From Confluentibacter sediminis (lineage in GTDB: Bacteria > Bacteroidota > Bacteroidia > Flavobacteriales > Flavobacteriaceae): DNA of 64,000 nt. The position numbers and the translations under genes are program-made. Below are positions 18,566-27,226 of the stretch, one piece after another; positions within the stretch are counted from its first letter, which is position 1; each line of letters begins with the position of its first letter. The notes below the pieces were generated by a model that was given only the letters and a program-made list of their open reading frames with translations, made no database searches and was not told the origin of the DNA. Location: NCBI RefSeq assembly GCF_003258355.1, contig NZ_QKPO01000015.1:1-64000 (forward strand). The letters are read 5' to 3'.

Positions 18566-19205
18566 AGAAGGATATAAAATCATATTAGCTACGTTCGCTT
18601 TTGTTATTATATCTATTTTATTAGTAGATAATTTTTTCCCAATACATTGGCTTCAAACTGTTATCATGATTGTATTATTGGTTTTTTTAATCCTGATACT
18701 TCAATTTTTCAGAAATCCAAAGCGTCATACATCTTTAAACAATAATCAAGTAGTCTCTCCAGTAGATGGAAAAGTAGTAGTTATAGAAGAAGTTTTTGAA
18801 AATGAATTCTTTAAAGACAAACGTTTACAGGTTAGTGTTTTTATGTCTCCTATAAATGTACATGTAACAAGACATCCTATAAGTGGCACCGTTATTTTTA
18901 GCAAATACCATCCAGGAAAATATTTAGTAGCATGGCATCCAAAAGCCAGCGAAGAGAATGAACGCACCACCGTTGTTGTTGAAAACAAAACGTATGGTAA
19001 AGTATTATATAGACAAATAGCTGGAGCTTTGGCTAAACGTATTGTGAACTATTGTAAAGTGGATGATATTGTAACACAAGGTTCTGACTCCGGTTTTATT
19101 AAATTTGGGTCTAGAGTTGATTTGTTCTTACCAATAGACACCAATATAAAAGTAAAATTAAATCAAAAAGTTCGCGGAGGCGAAAGTATTATTGCTGAAC
19201 TATGA
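18555..19205 (+). CDS. psd: Phosphatidylserine decarboxylase family protein
   Basis: 216 residues, the short type. One or two N-terminal membrane helices precede VVSPVDGKVVVIEEV, FMSPINVHVTRHPISG and the C-terminal FIKFGSRVDLFLP, where the Gly-Ser bond is the self-cleavage site that yields the pyruvoyl group. It makes phosphatidylethanolamine. The stop overlaps the next start as ATGA. Confidence 0.93.
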   Translation: MFHKEGYKIILATFAFVIISILLVDNFFPIHWLQTVIMIVLLVFLILILQFFRNPKRHTSLNNNQVVSPVDGKVVVIEEVFENEFFKDKRLQVSVFMSPINVHVTRHPISGTVIFSKYHPGKYLVAWHPKASEENERTTVVVENKTYGKVLYRQIAGALAKRIVNYCKVDDIVTQGSDSGFIKFGSRVDLFLPIDTNIKVKLNQKVRGGESIIAEL

Positions 19206-19468
19206 GTAATAAAGATTTGGACATCTTGTTTAACGAAGCTGTAGAAAGGGTAAATGCCCATACAGAACCATTCCCAGCTGATACGTTGCTTAAGCTTTAT
19301 GCTTATTATAAAAAAGCCACTAATAATTTTAGCCAACCTAAAAGTAAAAAACCAATTATAAATGCTTTTAAGATAAATGCTTTATTCCAAGCAAAAGATA
19401 TTAGTGAAGATGAAGCTAAACAAAACTATATAGATTTGGTTAATAATTATTTTTTATACAGAAAATAA
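19202..19468 (+). CDS. Acyl-CoA-binding protein-like
   Basis: 88 residues. FNEAVERVNAHTEPFPADTLLKLYAYYKKAT matches the first two helices of acyl-CoA-binding proteins, including the LLxLYAYYKKAT core. The second half (KPIINAFKINALFQAKDISEDEAKQNYIDLVNNYF) keeps the helix pattern but lacks the usual K-W-x-A-W motif. It probably binds long-chain acyl-CoA in the cytoplasm. Its place after cdsA and psd fits lipid metabolism. Confidence 0.8.
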   Translation: MSNKDLDILFNEAVERVNAHTEPFPADTLLKLYAYYKKATNNFSQPKSKKPIINAFKINALFQAKDISEDEAKQNYIDLVNNYFLYRK

Positions 19469-19493
19469 TTATTTAAAAAAGCATCGACATTCA

Positions 19494-20183
19494 ATGACAA
19501 AAATAGTAGCCGTCATTCCTGCCTATAATGAGGGTGGTTCCATCGCAAACGTTATCCAAGACATTCCCTCAATAGTCAAAGACATTATTGTTGTTAACAA
19601 TAACTCAACCGATGATACTGAAAACAATGCAAAAAGAGCAGGAGCCATTGTGTTAACCGAAACCAGAAAAGGCTATGGCTATGCTTGTTTAAAAGGAATT
19701 GATTATCTTGCAAATCAACAAGAAAAACCAGATATAGTCGTATTTATAGACGGGGATTATAGTGATTATCCTGAAGAATTAATCAAAATTATTGACCCCA
19801 TTTTGAACCACAATATAGATTTTGTTATAGGCGCACGTGTTAAAGAATTAAGAGAAGAAGGCTCTATGACACCACAGCAAATTTTCGGAAATTGGTTAGC
19901 CACTTTTTTGATGAAATATATGTTCGGGTCAAAATTTACAGATCTGGGCCCTTTTAGAGCCATTAAATACAATGCCTTATTAGGGCTTAATATGCAAGAT
20001 AAGACCTATGGCTGGACCGTAGAAATGCAATTAAAAGCATTAAAACAAAGATTAAGTTACAGAGAAGTTCCTGTAAAATATAGACATAGAATTGGGGTCT
20101 CAAAAGTTTCAGGAACCATAAAAGGTAGTATATTTGCAGGCATAAAAATACTAAGTTGGATTTTTAAATACAGTTTTAAATAA
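19494..20183 (+). CDS. Family 2 glycosyltransferase (DPM1-like)
   Basis: 229 residues. VAVIPAYNEGGSIANVIQDIP is the GT2 nucleotide-binding start, FIDGDYSDYPEEL contains the acidic metal-binding pair, and GPFRAIKYNALLGLNM resembles the polyprenyl-phosphate hexosyltransferases. There are no membrane helices apart from a weak C-terminal one. It probably transfers a sugar to a lipid carrier. The TAATG junction overlaps the next gene by one base. Confidence 0.85.
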   Translation: MTKIVAVIPAYNEGGSIANVIQDIPSIVKDIIVVNNNSTDDTENNAKRAGAIVLTETRKGYGYACLKGIDYLANQQEKPDIVVFIDGDYSDYPEELIKIIDPILNHNIDFVIGARVKELREEGSMTPQQIFGNWLATFLMKYMFGSKFTDLGPFRAIKYNALLGLNMQDKTYGWTVEMQLKALKQRLSYREVPVKYRHRIGVSKVSGTIKGSIFAGIKILSWIFKYSFK

Positions 20184-21673
20184 TGATTGTCGAAACTATA
20201 ATTATTGTTGTTTACACCATATCGCTTATACTTATTTTCATGTATGCGTTGGCACAATTAAATTTATTATTCAACTACCTGGCATCCAAAAGAAAAGTAA
20301 TGTCCTGTGAATCTTTCGATTTTACTAATCCTGATGAAATTCCATTTGTAACTATACAACTTCCCGTTTATAACGAAATGTATGTTATGGAGAGACTGCT
20401 GGAAAATATTTCCAAAATAGACTATCCACATGATAAACTAGAAATTCAAGTTTTAGATGACTCCACAGATGAAACTGTTGAAACAACTCGCAAGCAAATT
20501 GAAGCTCTTAGTGTAAATGGACTTGATATAAAACACATAACTAGAATTGACAGAAGTGGCTTTAAAGCTGGTGCACTTAAAGAAGGTTTGAAAATAGCCA
20601 AAGGAGAGTACGTTGCTATTTTTGATGCTGATTTTCTTCCAGAAGCAAACTGGTTAAAACGCACCATTCCCTATTTTAAAGACGAAAACATTGGAGTCGT
20701 TCAAACACGTTGGTCACACATTAATAGAGACTATTCTATACTTACCAAAATACAGGCTTTTGCTTTGGATGCTCATTTTACATTAGAACAAGTTGGCAGA
20801 AATAGTAAAGGACATTTTATAAATTTTAATGGCACTGCTGGAGTTTGGAGAAAAACTTGTATTCTAGATGCTGGCAATTGGGAAGGTGATACACTTACTG
20901 AAGACTTAGATTTAAGCTACAGAGCCCAATTAAAAAATTGGAAATTCAAATATCTAGAAGATGTTGAAACACCGGCAGAATTACCAGTTGTAATTAGTGC
21001 TGCCAGATCTCAACAATTCAGATGGAATAAAGGAGGAGCAGAAAATTTCAAAAAAATGCTTGGACGTGTTTTGAGAAGTAAAAATATTTCACCAAAAACA
21101 AAATTACATGGTGTACTCCATTTATTGAACAGTACCATGTTTTTAAATATTCTTATTGTTGCTATATTAAGCATCCCAATGCTTTACATTAAAAATCAGT
21201 ACGCTCATTTAAAACCATACTTTTATGTTATGAGCTTTTTTGTTTTAAGTACAGTTATATTCTTTATATGCTATTGGATTATGTACAAAAGAATACATGG
21301 TGCTGGTATAAAAAATTTCATTAGCTATATAGCCATGTTTTTTGTATTTTTTACGATAGCCATGGGATTTTCCCTTCACAACTCTATTGCCGTACTCGAA
21401 GGTCATTTTGGTAAAAAGAGCGAATTTGTTCGTACTCCAAAATTCAATATTAGCTCTATTAAAGACAGTTGGAAAAATAATAAATACATTAAAAAAACCA
21501 TATCCCTTCACGTTATATTCGAAGGTCTTTTGATGTTATACTTTGGTTTTGGAATGTACAGTGCTTTTATTGTTGGAAATCAAGGGGGTGATTTCGGATT
21601 ATTTCCTTTCCATTTAATGCTATTCTTAGGTTTTGGATATGTATTTGTTCAATCTGTAACCTCTAAGGTTTAA
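20183..21673 (+). CDS. Cellulose-synthase-like GT2 membrane glycosyltransferase
   Basis: 496 residues. An N-terminal membrane helix (about 5-25), a cytoplasmic GT2 domain and three or four C-terminal helices. The processive-synthase motifs are present: IQVLDDSTDETV, IFDADFLPEANWL, TLTEDLDLSYR and QQFRWNKG (the QxxRW motif). It resembles bacterial beta-glucan or glucomannan synthases. The product is unknown and no cellulose-synthase partner genes are nearby. It is the last gene of the operon. Confidence 0.88.
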   Translation: MIVETIIIVVYTISLILIFMYALAQLNLLFNYLASKRKVMSCESFDFTNPDEIPFVTIQLPVYNEMYVMERLLENISKIDYPHDKLEIQVLDDSTDETVETTRKQIEALSVNGLDIKHITRIDRSGFKAGALKEGLKIAKGEYVAIFDADFLPEANWLKRTIPYFKDENIGVVQTRWSHINRDYSILTKIQAFALDAHFTLEQVGRNSKGHFINFNGTAGVWRKTCILDAGNWEGDTLTEDLDLSYRAQLKNWKFKYLEDVETPAELPVVISAARSQQFRWNKGGAENFKKMLGRVLRSKNISPKTKLHGVLHLLNSTMFLNILIVAILSIPMLYIKNQYAHLKPYFYVMSFFVLSTVIFFICYWIMYKRIHGAGIKNFISYIAMFFVFFTIAMGFSLHNSIAVLEGHFGKKSEFVRTPKFNISSIKDSWKNNKYIKKTISLHVIFEGLLMLYFGFGMYSAFIVGNQGGDFGLFPFHLMLFLGFGYVFVQSVTSKV

Positions 21674-21714
21674 TTAGATTTTATTAAAGATTTTCAACCG
21701 ATTATAATTACGTT

Positions 21715-22857
21715 CTAATCAACCAAATTAAAATCTACACCTTTATTATTTCTATGATTTCTAAATCTATACGTAAGATTGAAATTGATAAGATAATCTG
21801 CAAAGGCTGCATCCCCTTGTGTAAAAACACCTGTTTCTTTTGTACGCTTTTTATCTAAATAACTTTGGGTTCTATTTCTTTCTATAGCAACTGGAACATT
21901 AAGGCTTAAGGATAAATTATTTGTATTGTAATTAATACCAGGATCTACTGAAATGGCATATCCAGGTCTTCTATAACCATTACTACCTCCTATTAAATCT
22001 GATGATGGCACGCCTTCTATTCTTCCTCCTAAATAAAAGCTAAGTCCTTTAATATTTGGGGAATACAACGCCCCCAATTGCGCTGCAAATTGATCGGGTA
22101 CGGAAAACTCACTTGAACCTCCTCTTGTCAATACACCATTAGTCTCTTCTGGATTAAACAAATAGTATAAAGTTGTGGTAAGTGTAAAACTATTTGATAG
22201 CATATAATATCCTTGAAAATCGACATTAAATCCCATACCGCCATCTCCCAATTGAATAGATTGGTCTACAACATCCAAAACATCTTGGTCTTTATTTGGT
22301 CCTTGATTATAAAATGTATCCATATAATTATAATCCCCAGTAGGCAATTTAATTCCAGTACCTAAGGCAAAATTATAGCCCTTTGAATTGTCCTTAAATA
22401 GCCAATAACCCAGACCTAATCTCATATCTGATAATCCACTTGAACGTGTATTATGGCGTTCACCTAGTCCATTTGGAGGGTTTCCTCCATGCTCATACAT
22501 AGATGATCTGCTATGCGATGCAAAAGGTAGTAGTACCGTAGCATACAGTCTATCAGAAATAGCATAATTAAAAGTAATGTCTACAAAATAAGAGTCATTA
22601 ATAACTTGGGTGCCTTCTTCAACTCTATTAGCTTCCTCATGGGTACCTCTAAAATGCCTAAAAGATTCAAAATATCTAAAATTAGAACCCACAGAAAAAT
22701 CTCCTTTCATTAAAATACCTCCATTTTCCATAAAGCTATTGCAAGAAGAAAATCCACGAATAGCAACACAGCCTTGAGCAGATGATTCAAAACCTACAAC
22801 TAAAAGGCATAACATAGCCATATAAGCCACGCTTATTCTAAAAAAAATATTATTCAT
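21715..22857 (-). CDS. Outer-membrane beta-barrel transporter-like protein
   Basis: 380 residues. A signal peptide (about 1-27, SSAQG) is followed by alternating hydrophobic strands and aromatic ends. The pattern resembles the Phenol_MetA_deg/meta-pathway transporter type of outer-membrane channel, for example SDMRLGLGYWLFKD and FALGTGIKLPTGDYNYMDT. The C-terminal strand ends in FNLVD after NFNLTYRF. It is last in the haloperoxidase/di-haem operon, 52 bases after the cytochrome gene, so it probably serves that system at the outer membrane. Confidence 0.7.
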   Translation of the reverse strand: MNNIFFRISVAYMAMLCLLVVGFESSAQGCVAIRGFSSCNSFMENGGILMKGDFSVGSNFRYFESFRHFRGTHEEANRVEEGTQVINDSYFVDITFNYAISDRLYATVLLPFASHSRSSMYEHGGNPPNGLGERHNTRSSGLSDMRLGLGYWLFKDNSKGYNFALGTGIKLPTGDYNYMDTFYNQGPNKDQDVLDVVDQSIQLGDGGMGFNVDFQGYYMLSNSFTLTTTLYYLFNPEETNGVLTRGGSSEFSVPDQFAAQLGALYSPNIKGLSFYLGGRIEGVPSSDLIGGSNGYRRPGYAISVDPGINYNTNNLSLSLNVPVAIERNRTQSYLDKKRTKETGVFTQGDAAFADYLINFNLTYRFRNHRNNKGVDFNLVD

Positions 22858-22909
22858 TTTAATCAGTATGATGGTTAAATAAATCTGGTTATGTTAATTA
22901 GATAACGGA

Positions 22910-24400
22910 TTAGAGACAAAGCATATAAGCTACTAAAGCTTCTTTTTCTTCTTTTTTCAATTGAAGTTCTAATACCAAATTAAAAAACTCAACCGTATCT
23001 CCTAAAGTTGGACATCTACCATCATGTAAATAAGGAGGTGAATCTTTAATTCCACGTAAAGCAAAGGTCTTTATTGGGCCTTCTGGTCTACCTTTATAAA
23101 AGCGCTCCACTTGTAAATCGTGTAAATAGTCATCTACAAAAGCTGGCCCTGAATGACATGTAATACATTGTCCTTTACCATGAAATATATTTTCTCCCAA
23201 AAGTTCCTGTTCAGTAGCTTTATCTTTGTATAATTTTCCCAAAGGATCCAATTTAGGAGCTGGGGCATAATCTAGAATAGAGTTAAAATCACCCATTCTA
23301 TTGGTTGTTTCTCTTTTTTGTGAACGTGGTCCAATGGCTTGTTGCATTCCTGGATCTCCATCGAAATACTCCTCTACTTCCGCAAAGTGATCCATACTTC
23401 TAATAGATCGTTTTGAGGCTAATTGCATAAGATTGTAATTCCCTCTCATGGTTGGGGTATCTACCCGTAATCTTGCAAAGTTTGGTCTTGAGTCCGGACC
23501 TAATTCAAAAGCCCCGTTAGTATGTCCATTCACGTGACAAGAAAAACACGAAACACCTGCACTTGGCTCTAAAGTTACTCTATGATTAGTTTGATTAAAC
23601 CAGGTAGTTGGAGTTGGTCTTAATAATTCCTTCAATCCTTCCATTTGCTCGGCGGTTAACAAACCGTTAAAAATCTCGTAATAATTAGCCAAAGTAACTT
23701 CTTGCCCTTTGGTAACATCACCAAGTTCTTTATGAGTAGATAAAAACATGGGAGCTGGAAACTCTGGCAGATAACTATCAGGAAAATCATGATCCATATC
23801 AATTCTCTCATGCTCGGGGTGTACTTTGTTCCATGCATCTGGAAAAACCATATGAGCAATCGTTTGCAAGGGATGTGCTAAAGGTTTATAAGGAAATAAA
23901 TCTTTTTTCTTAATTTCATCTGCACTCATTTTAGACAAATCTTCAAAAGATTTTACATTTCCGGTTATTTTAGCGATAGGCCCTGCCATTATGGGCTTTC
24001 TGCCCCCAGACATAAACTGGTTGGGAATGGCTTTGTTAGTAAAATTATATCGGCTAGCCATATAAGTTCTAACATCCTTCATTAGTTTTGGCTTCTGGTT
24101 TTTAAGTAAAGAGACCCATTCGCTCCAAGGCATAGGCAATTCTGGACTCCCAAAAGAACTTTCACCTTTCCCTGCATATTCCCAAATTTCAAAAGGTTGA
24201 CGTTCACCTAACTTCACATCAGGATATTGCTTCAAACTATCAACATAACCGCTTCCAAGTCCATAATCACTTTCTTTATAGTTTTCAACTTTAGTGCCAG
24301 GACTTTGCAATAAATGCAACCCATTTCCAACCATTTGAAATCCTACAATTCCAACAAACACAAAAGCGATGCATACAAGTAACATTGTTTTACGTGTCAT
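22910..24400 (-). CDS. Di-haem cytochrome c (CcpA/MauG-type)
   Basis: 496 residues with an N-terminal membrane anchor (about 6-24). Two haem c motifs are visible, CFSCH (285-289) and CITCH (412-416). The end TFALRGIKDSPPYLHDGRCPTLGDTVEFFN is the conserved C-terminal region of bacterial cytochrome c peroxidases and MauG. A long N-terminal part (30-270) without cofactor motifs is larger than in classical CcpA. It should face the periplasm and use peroxide or transfer electrons. It is separated by one base from the DoxX gene upstream. Confidence 0.85.
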   Translation of the reverse strand: MTRKTMLLVCIAFVFVGIVGFQMVGNGLHLLQSPGTKVENYKESDYGLGSGYVDSLKQYPDVKLGERQPFEIWEYAGKGESSFGSPELPMPWSEWVSLLKNQKPKLMKDVRTYMASRYNFTNKAIPNQFMSGGRKPIMAGPIAKITGNVKSFEDLSKMSADEIKKKDLFPYKPLAHPLQTIAHMVFPDAWNKVHPEHERIDMDHDFPDSYLPEFPAPMFLSTHKELGDVTKGQEVTLANYYEIFNGLLTAEQMEGLKELLRPTPTTWFNQTNHRVTLEPSAGVSCFSCHVNGHTNGAFELGPDSRPNFARLRVDTPTMRGNYNLMQLASKRSIRSMDHFAEVEEYFDGDPGMQQAIGPRSQKRETTNRMGDFNSILDYAPAPKLDPLGKLYKDKATEQELLGENIFHGKGQCITCHSGPAFVDDYLHDLQVERFYKGRPEGPIKTFALRGIKDSPPYLHDGRCPTLGDTVEFFNLVLELQLKKEEKEALVAYMLCL

Positions 24401-24401
24401 T

Positions 24402-24845
24402 TTATTTTTTTACTAATTGTTTGTGAATATTTAAATTATCTAAAGGATATATAAAAAGCAAAGCACTTATAATCACTATGTTTTTAATGATATACTGTCC
24501 AACCAATGTTAGTACAAAAGGTGCTTTTGCAAAGGATACTTCAGGAAAAAACAATACCGGAATAAAGGTCAGTATTAAATGAATAATAGCAACACTTACA
24601 ACTATTTTAAGCTGAAAATTAAAAATTAAAGACAATCCAATACCAACTTCTAGTATGGCCAACATTATAATACTAATATTTTCAGGAATCAATCCAAATG
24701 TTAAAAGTGTTATGGTATGTTTTGCAAGTCCATCGGCAGGACTTAATTCTGGAAAGAACTTTAGTAATCCAAACCATACATATATAATTCCTATGCTTAT
24801 AGCTAGTAACCTATTCTTATTGATATTTGATATGAAACGCGTCAT
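24402..24845 (-). CDS. DoxX-like membrane protein
   Basis: 147 residues from the ATG at 24845 (a TTG start at 24881 gives 12 more residues). Four membrane helices; IIYVWFGLLKFFPELSPADGLAKHTITLLTFGL matches the DoxX/DoxD-type first helix and loop. DoxD and DoxA are terminal quinol oxidase subunits in Acidianus, but the broad family has many roles. It lies between the haloperoxidase-like gene and the di-haem cytochrome and may pass electrons from the quinone pool. That is inference from context. Confidence 0.75.
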   Translation of the reverse strand: MTRFISNINKNRLLAISIGIIYVWFGLLKFFPELSPADGLAKHTITLLTFGLIPENISIIMLAILEVGIGLSLIFNFQLKIVVSVAIIHLILTFIPVLFFPEVSFAKAPFVLTLVGQYIIKNIVIISALLFIYPLDNLNIHKQLVKK

Positions 24846-24913
24846 TTTAATAATGTTTAAGTTAATATCCTCAGTTTTCAACCTGAGAAATTAAAGAATT
24901 CATAAAGCTGTTC

Positions 24914-26434
24914 TTATTTAGATACCATGTCATGGTCATGACTTGTTTCACCTATAAGCTCAAGATATTTTTCATAATTATTATGAGCTATATTTCTACC
25001 CAAATTCAAACCTTCAATATTATCTGCTTGAATGTGGTAGCCTCCCATAACTCTTGATATACCTGCCATCTCAGCAGCTTCAGTAAATGTTGGAAATTTC
25101 AGAGTAACAACTTCACCTAAATTATTGGGTTCAGTAAGTGCCCCAGGAATCATTTCTGCTTCAGAACCAAACGTATCATTACCAGTAAAAAGTTTTAATG
25201 CTTCGGCACAACCTCCACTGATAGTGCTATGTCCAGACACATAACTTGGAAATGGTGGACATAAAAATATATCTGGAGAATATGGACGCCATTGTTCTCC
25301 TTTCATAGTAATCATACCTTCATCTGGTCCTCCCCAAGCTTTAATGTCTTTATTTTGAAAATAATGGTGCACTAATGCGTATGGTCTTGCTGAATCATAA
25401 AACATTTTAGCATCCCAACACGCAATAAACGCATCCATAGCAACCGATTCTACTAAAAAATACATTTTTAAATCCTCATCTAGTGTATGATTATCTCTTC
25501 TAGAAACATCTTGTGAAAATTTAAGCCAGTGACCCGCTTGTTGAACAGACTTTGGACCATCTCTCATAAACTCGACTAAGGCTTTATTCTTTGGAGTTAA
25601 ATTAGCTTGTAAGTCTACCACTTCTTGTACTTCTTTCGCCATTTGTTCTGAACCAACCATTGGTGGCGGTCCTGGACGAAATTGATCAGAGGTATTCAAT
25701 AAAAGTGGCTTTACTTTTTGCCAATAAGGTGTTAAACAACCTGGCGCAAATTTTCCACCTTTACCATCGGAAAAATATTTTGGTTGCCATTTGTCAATAT
25801 CAACATTATTGTCTGCATCATTTACTGGTTTGTACCCAGTATAATCAAAATAAGGTTTCCCATTAGACCCTTCCATATCCCCATACTGGTTAGAACCATC
25901 ATGCATTCTGCTTTCAATAACCATTTTGGCTGCAAGATTACCAATACCTTCAGGCGTATTCGGATTTAAAGATTTATTATTAGGATCTAATCCTAGCTCT
26001 TTCATTTTATTACTAAACATTAAACTATCAGAATAATAATATTCTCGTAATGCTCTATAGGCTGCATAACTAACTGCAATTTCCTTGTTTTTTAAAGTTC
26101 TTTCATTTTCTGGTCGACGCTCAACATCGTTTAAATAAAGCGGATTCGCTTTATCATCAAAACGTGTCCAAGCATCAAACATAGATGTAAATATCAACCC
26201 TAAAAATCGGGAGGTAATGGTTGGTCTTGGTTTAAATTTATCGGTATCATTAGCGGTTCCTTCAAGCGCCATAAAAGCCCATTGATAAGCTACATTATCT
26301 ACTCCTTTTGGCTCCCCAACAATCGGTTTTTGGTTTTCTACAAGAGATATAGATTCTTTTTGTGGAGTTTTACAGTTTACAACTGTCAATAATAAAATAG
26401 CAGCAACAGCTGACCGTGTTAGTTTTAGTTTCAT
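24914..26434 (-). CDS. Vanadium-dependent haloperoxidase-like lipoprotein
   Basis: 506 residues. A lipoprotein signal peptide ends at Cys21 (LTVVNC). The full vanadate/phosphate pocket of the PAP2/haloperoxidase superfamily is present: K343-x6-R350-P, the SGHS loop in PFPSYVSGHSTISGG with His402, and SR-x5-H with Arg461 and His467. The size and the long helical N-terminal half fit vanadium haloperoxidases rather than short lipid phosphatases. These oxidise halides with H2O2. Halide choice cannot be read here. It is the first gene of a four-gene operon. Confidence 0.85.
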   Translation of the reverse strand: MKLKLTRSAVAAILLLTVVNCKTPQKESISLVENQKPIVGEPKGVDNVAYQWAFMALEGTANDTDKFKPRPTITSRFLGLIFTSMFDAWTRFDDKANPLYLNDVERRPENERTLKNKEIAVSYAAYRALREYYYSDSLMFSNKMKELGLDPNNKSLNPNTPEGIGNLAAKMVIESRMHDGSNQYGDMEGSNGKPYFDYTGYKPVNDADNNVDIDKWQPKYFSDGKGGKFAPGCLTPYWQKVKPLLLNTSDQFRPGPPPMVGSEQMAKEVQEVVDLQANLTPKNKALVEFMRDGPKSVQQAGHWLKFSQDVSRRDNHTLDEDLKMYFLVESVAMDAFIACWDAKMFYDSARPYALVHHYFQNKDIKAWGGPDEGMITMKGEQWRPYSPDIFLCPPFPSYVSGHSTISGGCAEALKLFTGNDTFGSEAEMIPGALTEPNNLGEVVTLKFPTFTEAAEMAGISRVMGGYHIQADNIEGLNLGRNIAHNNYEKYLELIGETSHDHDMVSK

Positions 26435-26510
26435 AAATTTAGTTTAGTTTGGTAATCAATAGTAAACTTTAATTTATTATAAATCTTTTTTTTTATATGA
26501 ATTGAGTATA

Positions 26511-26538
26511 TTGCTTGATGAAATCCACAATATATTTG
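26511..26538 (+). promoter_or_regulatory. Putative promoter of the LytTR regulator gene
   Basis: TTG at 26511-26513, 17 bases, then TATATTTG at 26531-26538 fits the Bacteroidota promoter form. The ATG at 26546 follows seven bases later. It lies in the 111-base gap shared with the divergent haloperoxidase operon. Confidence 0.5.
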
Positions 26539-26545
26539 ATGAGCT

Positions 26546-27226
26546 ATGACATGCTTGATAATAGATGATGATCCTTTAATTTGTGATTTAATCGAACACT
26601 TCTGTAGTAAGATTAACGATATTACTAGTGTTACCACTACTACGTCTGGGTTTGAATCTATTAATCTTATAAACACCTCCTCTTTTGATATTATTTTTCT
26701 GGATTTTAATCTTCCAGATATAACGGGCAAAGACATATTGGAAATTATCAGTTCTAACTCATGTGTTATTATGATAACATCTAACAAAGCATTTGCTTCT
26801 GATTCTTACAATTATGACCAGATAGTAGACTTTTTAGCAAAACCAATAGATTTTCCTCGATTCTTTAAGGCATTTCAAAAAGCAAAAAGCCACATATCTA
26901 AAAATCAGGAAAAAGAAAGTAGATTATTTATTAAAGATGGTAACAAGTTGGTAAAAATAGAATTGGAATCTGTTAAATATTTTAAATCGGAAGCCAACTA
27001 TGTTTCAGTTGTACTGCAAGACAGAAAAATATTGACATTAATGGCTTTAAAAGATTTGGAGGTTAAACTTCCAGATTATTTTCAGCGTGTGCATCGTTCG
27101 TATATTGTAAATCTTAATAAAATAGATTCTATAAATAATAACATGGTGGAACTTGGTGAGGATTATATTCCGGTAAGTCAGAGTTATGAAAAAGAATTAC
27201 TTGCAAAAATTAATCTTTTGAATTAA
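26546..27226 (+). CDS. LytTR-family response regulator
   Basis: 226 residues. A receiver domain (1-115) has the acidic pocket Asp7-Asp8-Asp9, the phospho-acceptor Asp53 in IIFLDFNLPD and the conserved Lys in LAKPID. A LytTR DNA-binding domain follows (about 125-226) with YFKSEANYVSVVL and FQRVHRSYIVNLNKID. It is a transcription factor. It is divergent from the haloperoxidase operon and convergent, with a 17-base overlap, with a hybrid histidine kinase. Both are plausible partners. Confidence 0.93.
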   Translation: MTCLIIDDDPLICDLIEHFCSKINDITSVTTTTSGFESINLINTSSFDIIFLDFNLPDITGKDILEIISSNSCVIMITSNKAFASDSYNYDQIVDFLAKPIDFPRFFKAFQKAKSHISKNQEKESRLFIKDGNKLVKIELESVKYFKSEANYVSVVLQDRKILTLMALKDLEVKLPDYFQRVHRSYIVNLNKIDSINNNMVELGEDYIPVSQSYEKELLAKINLLN

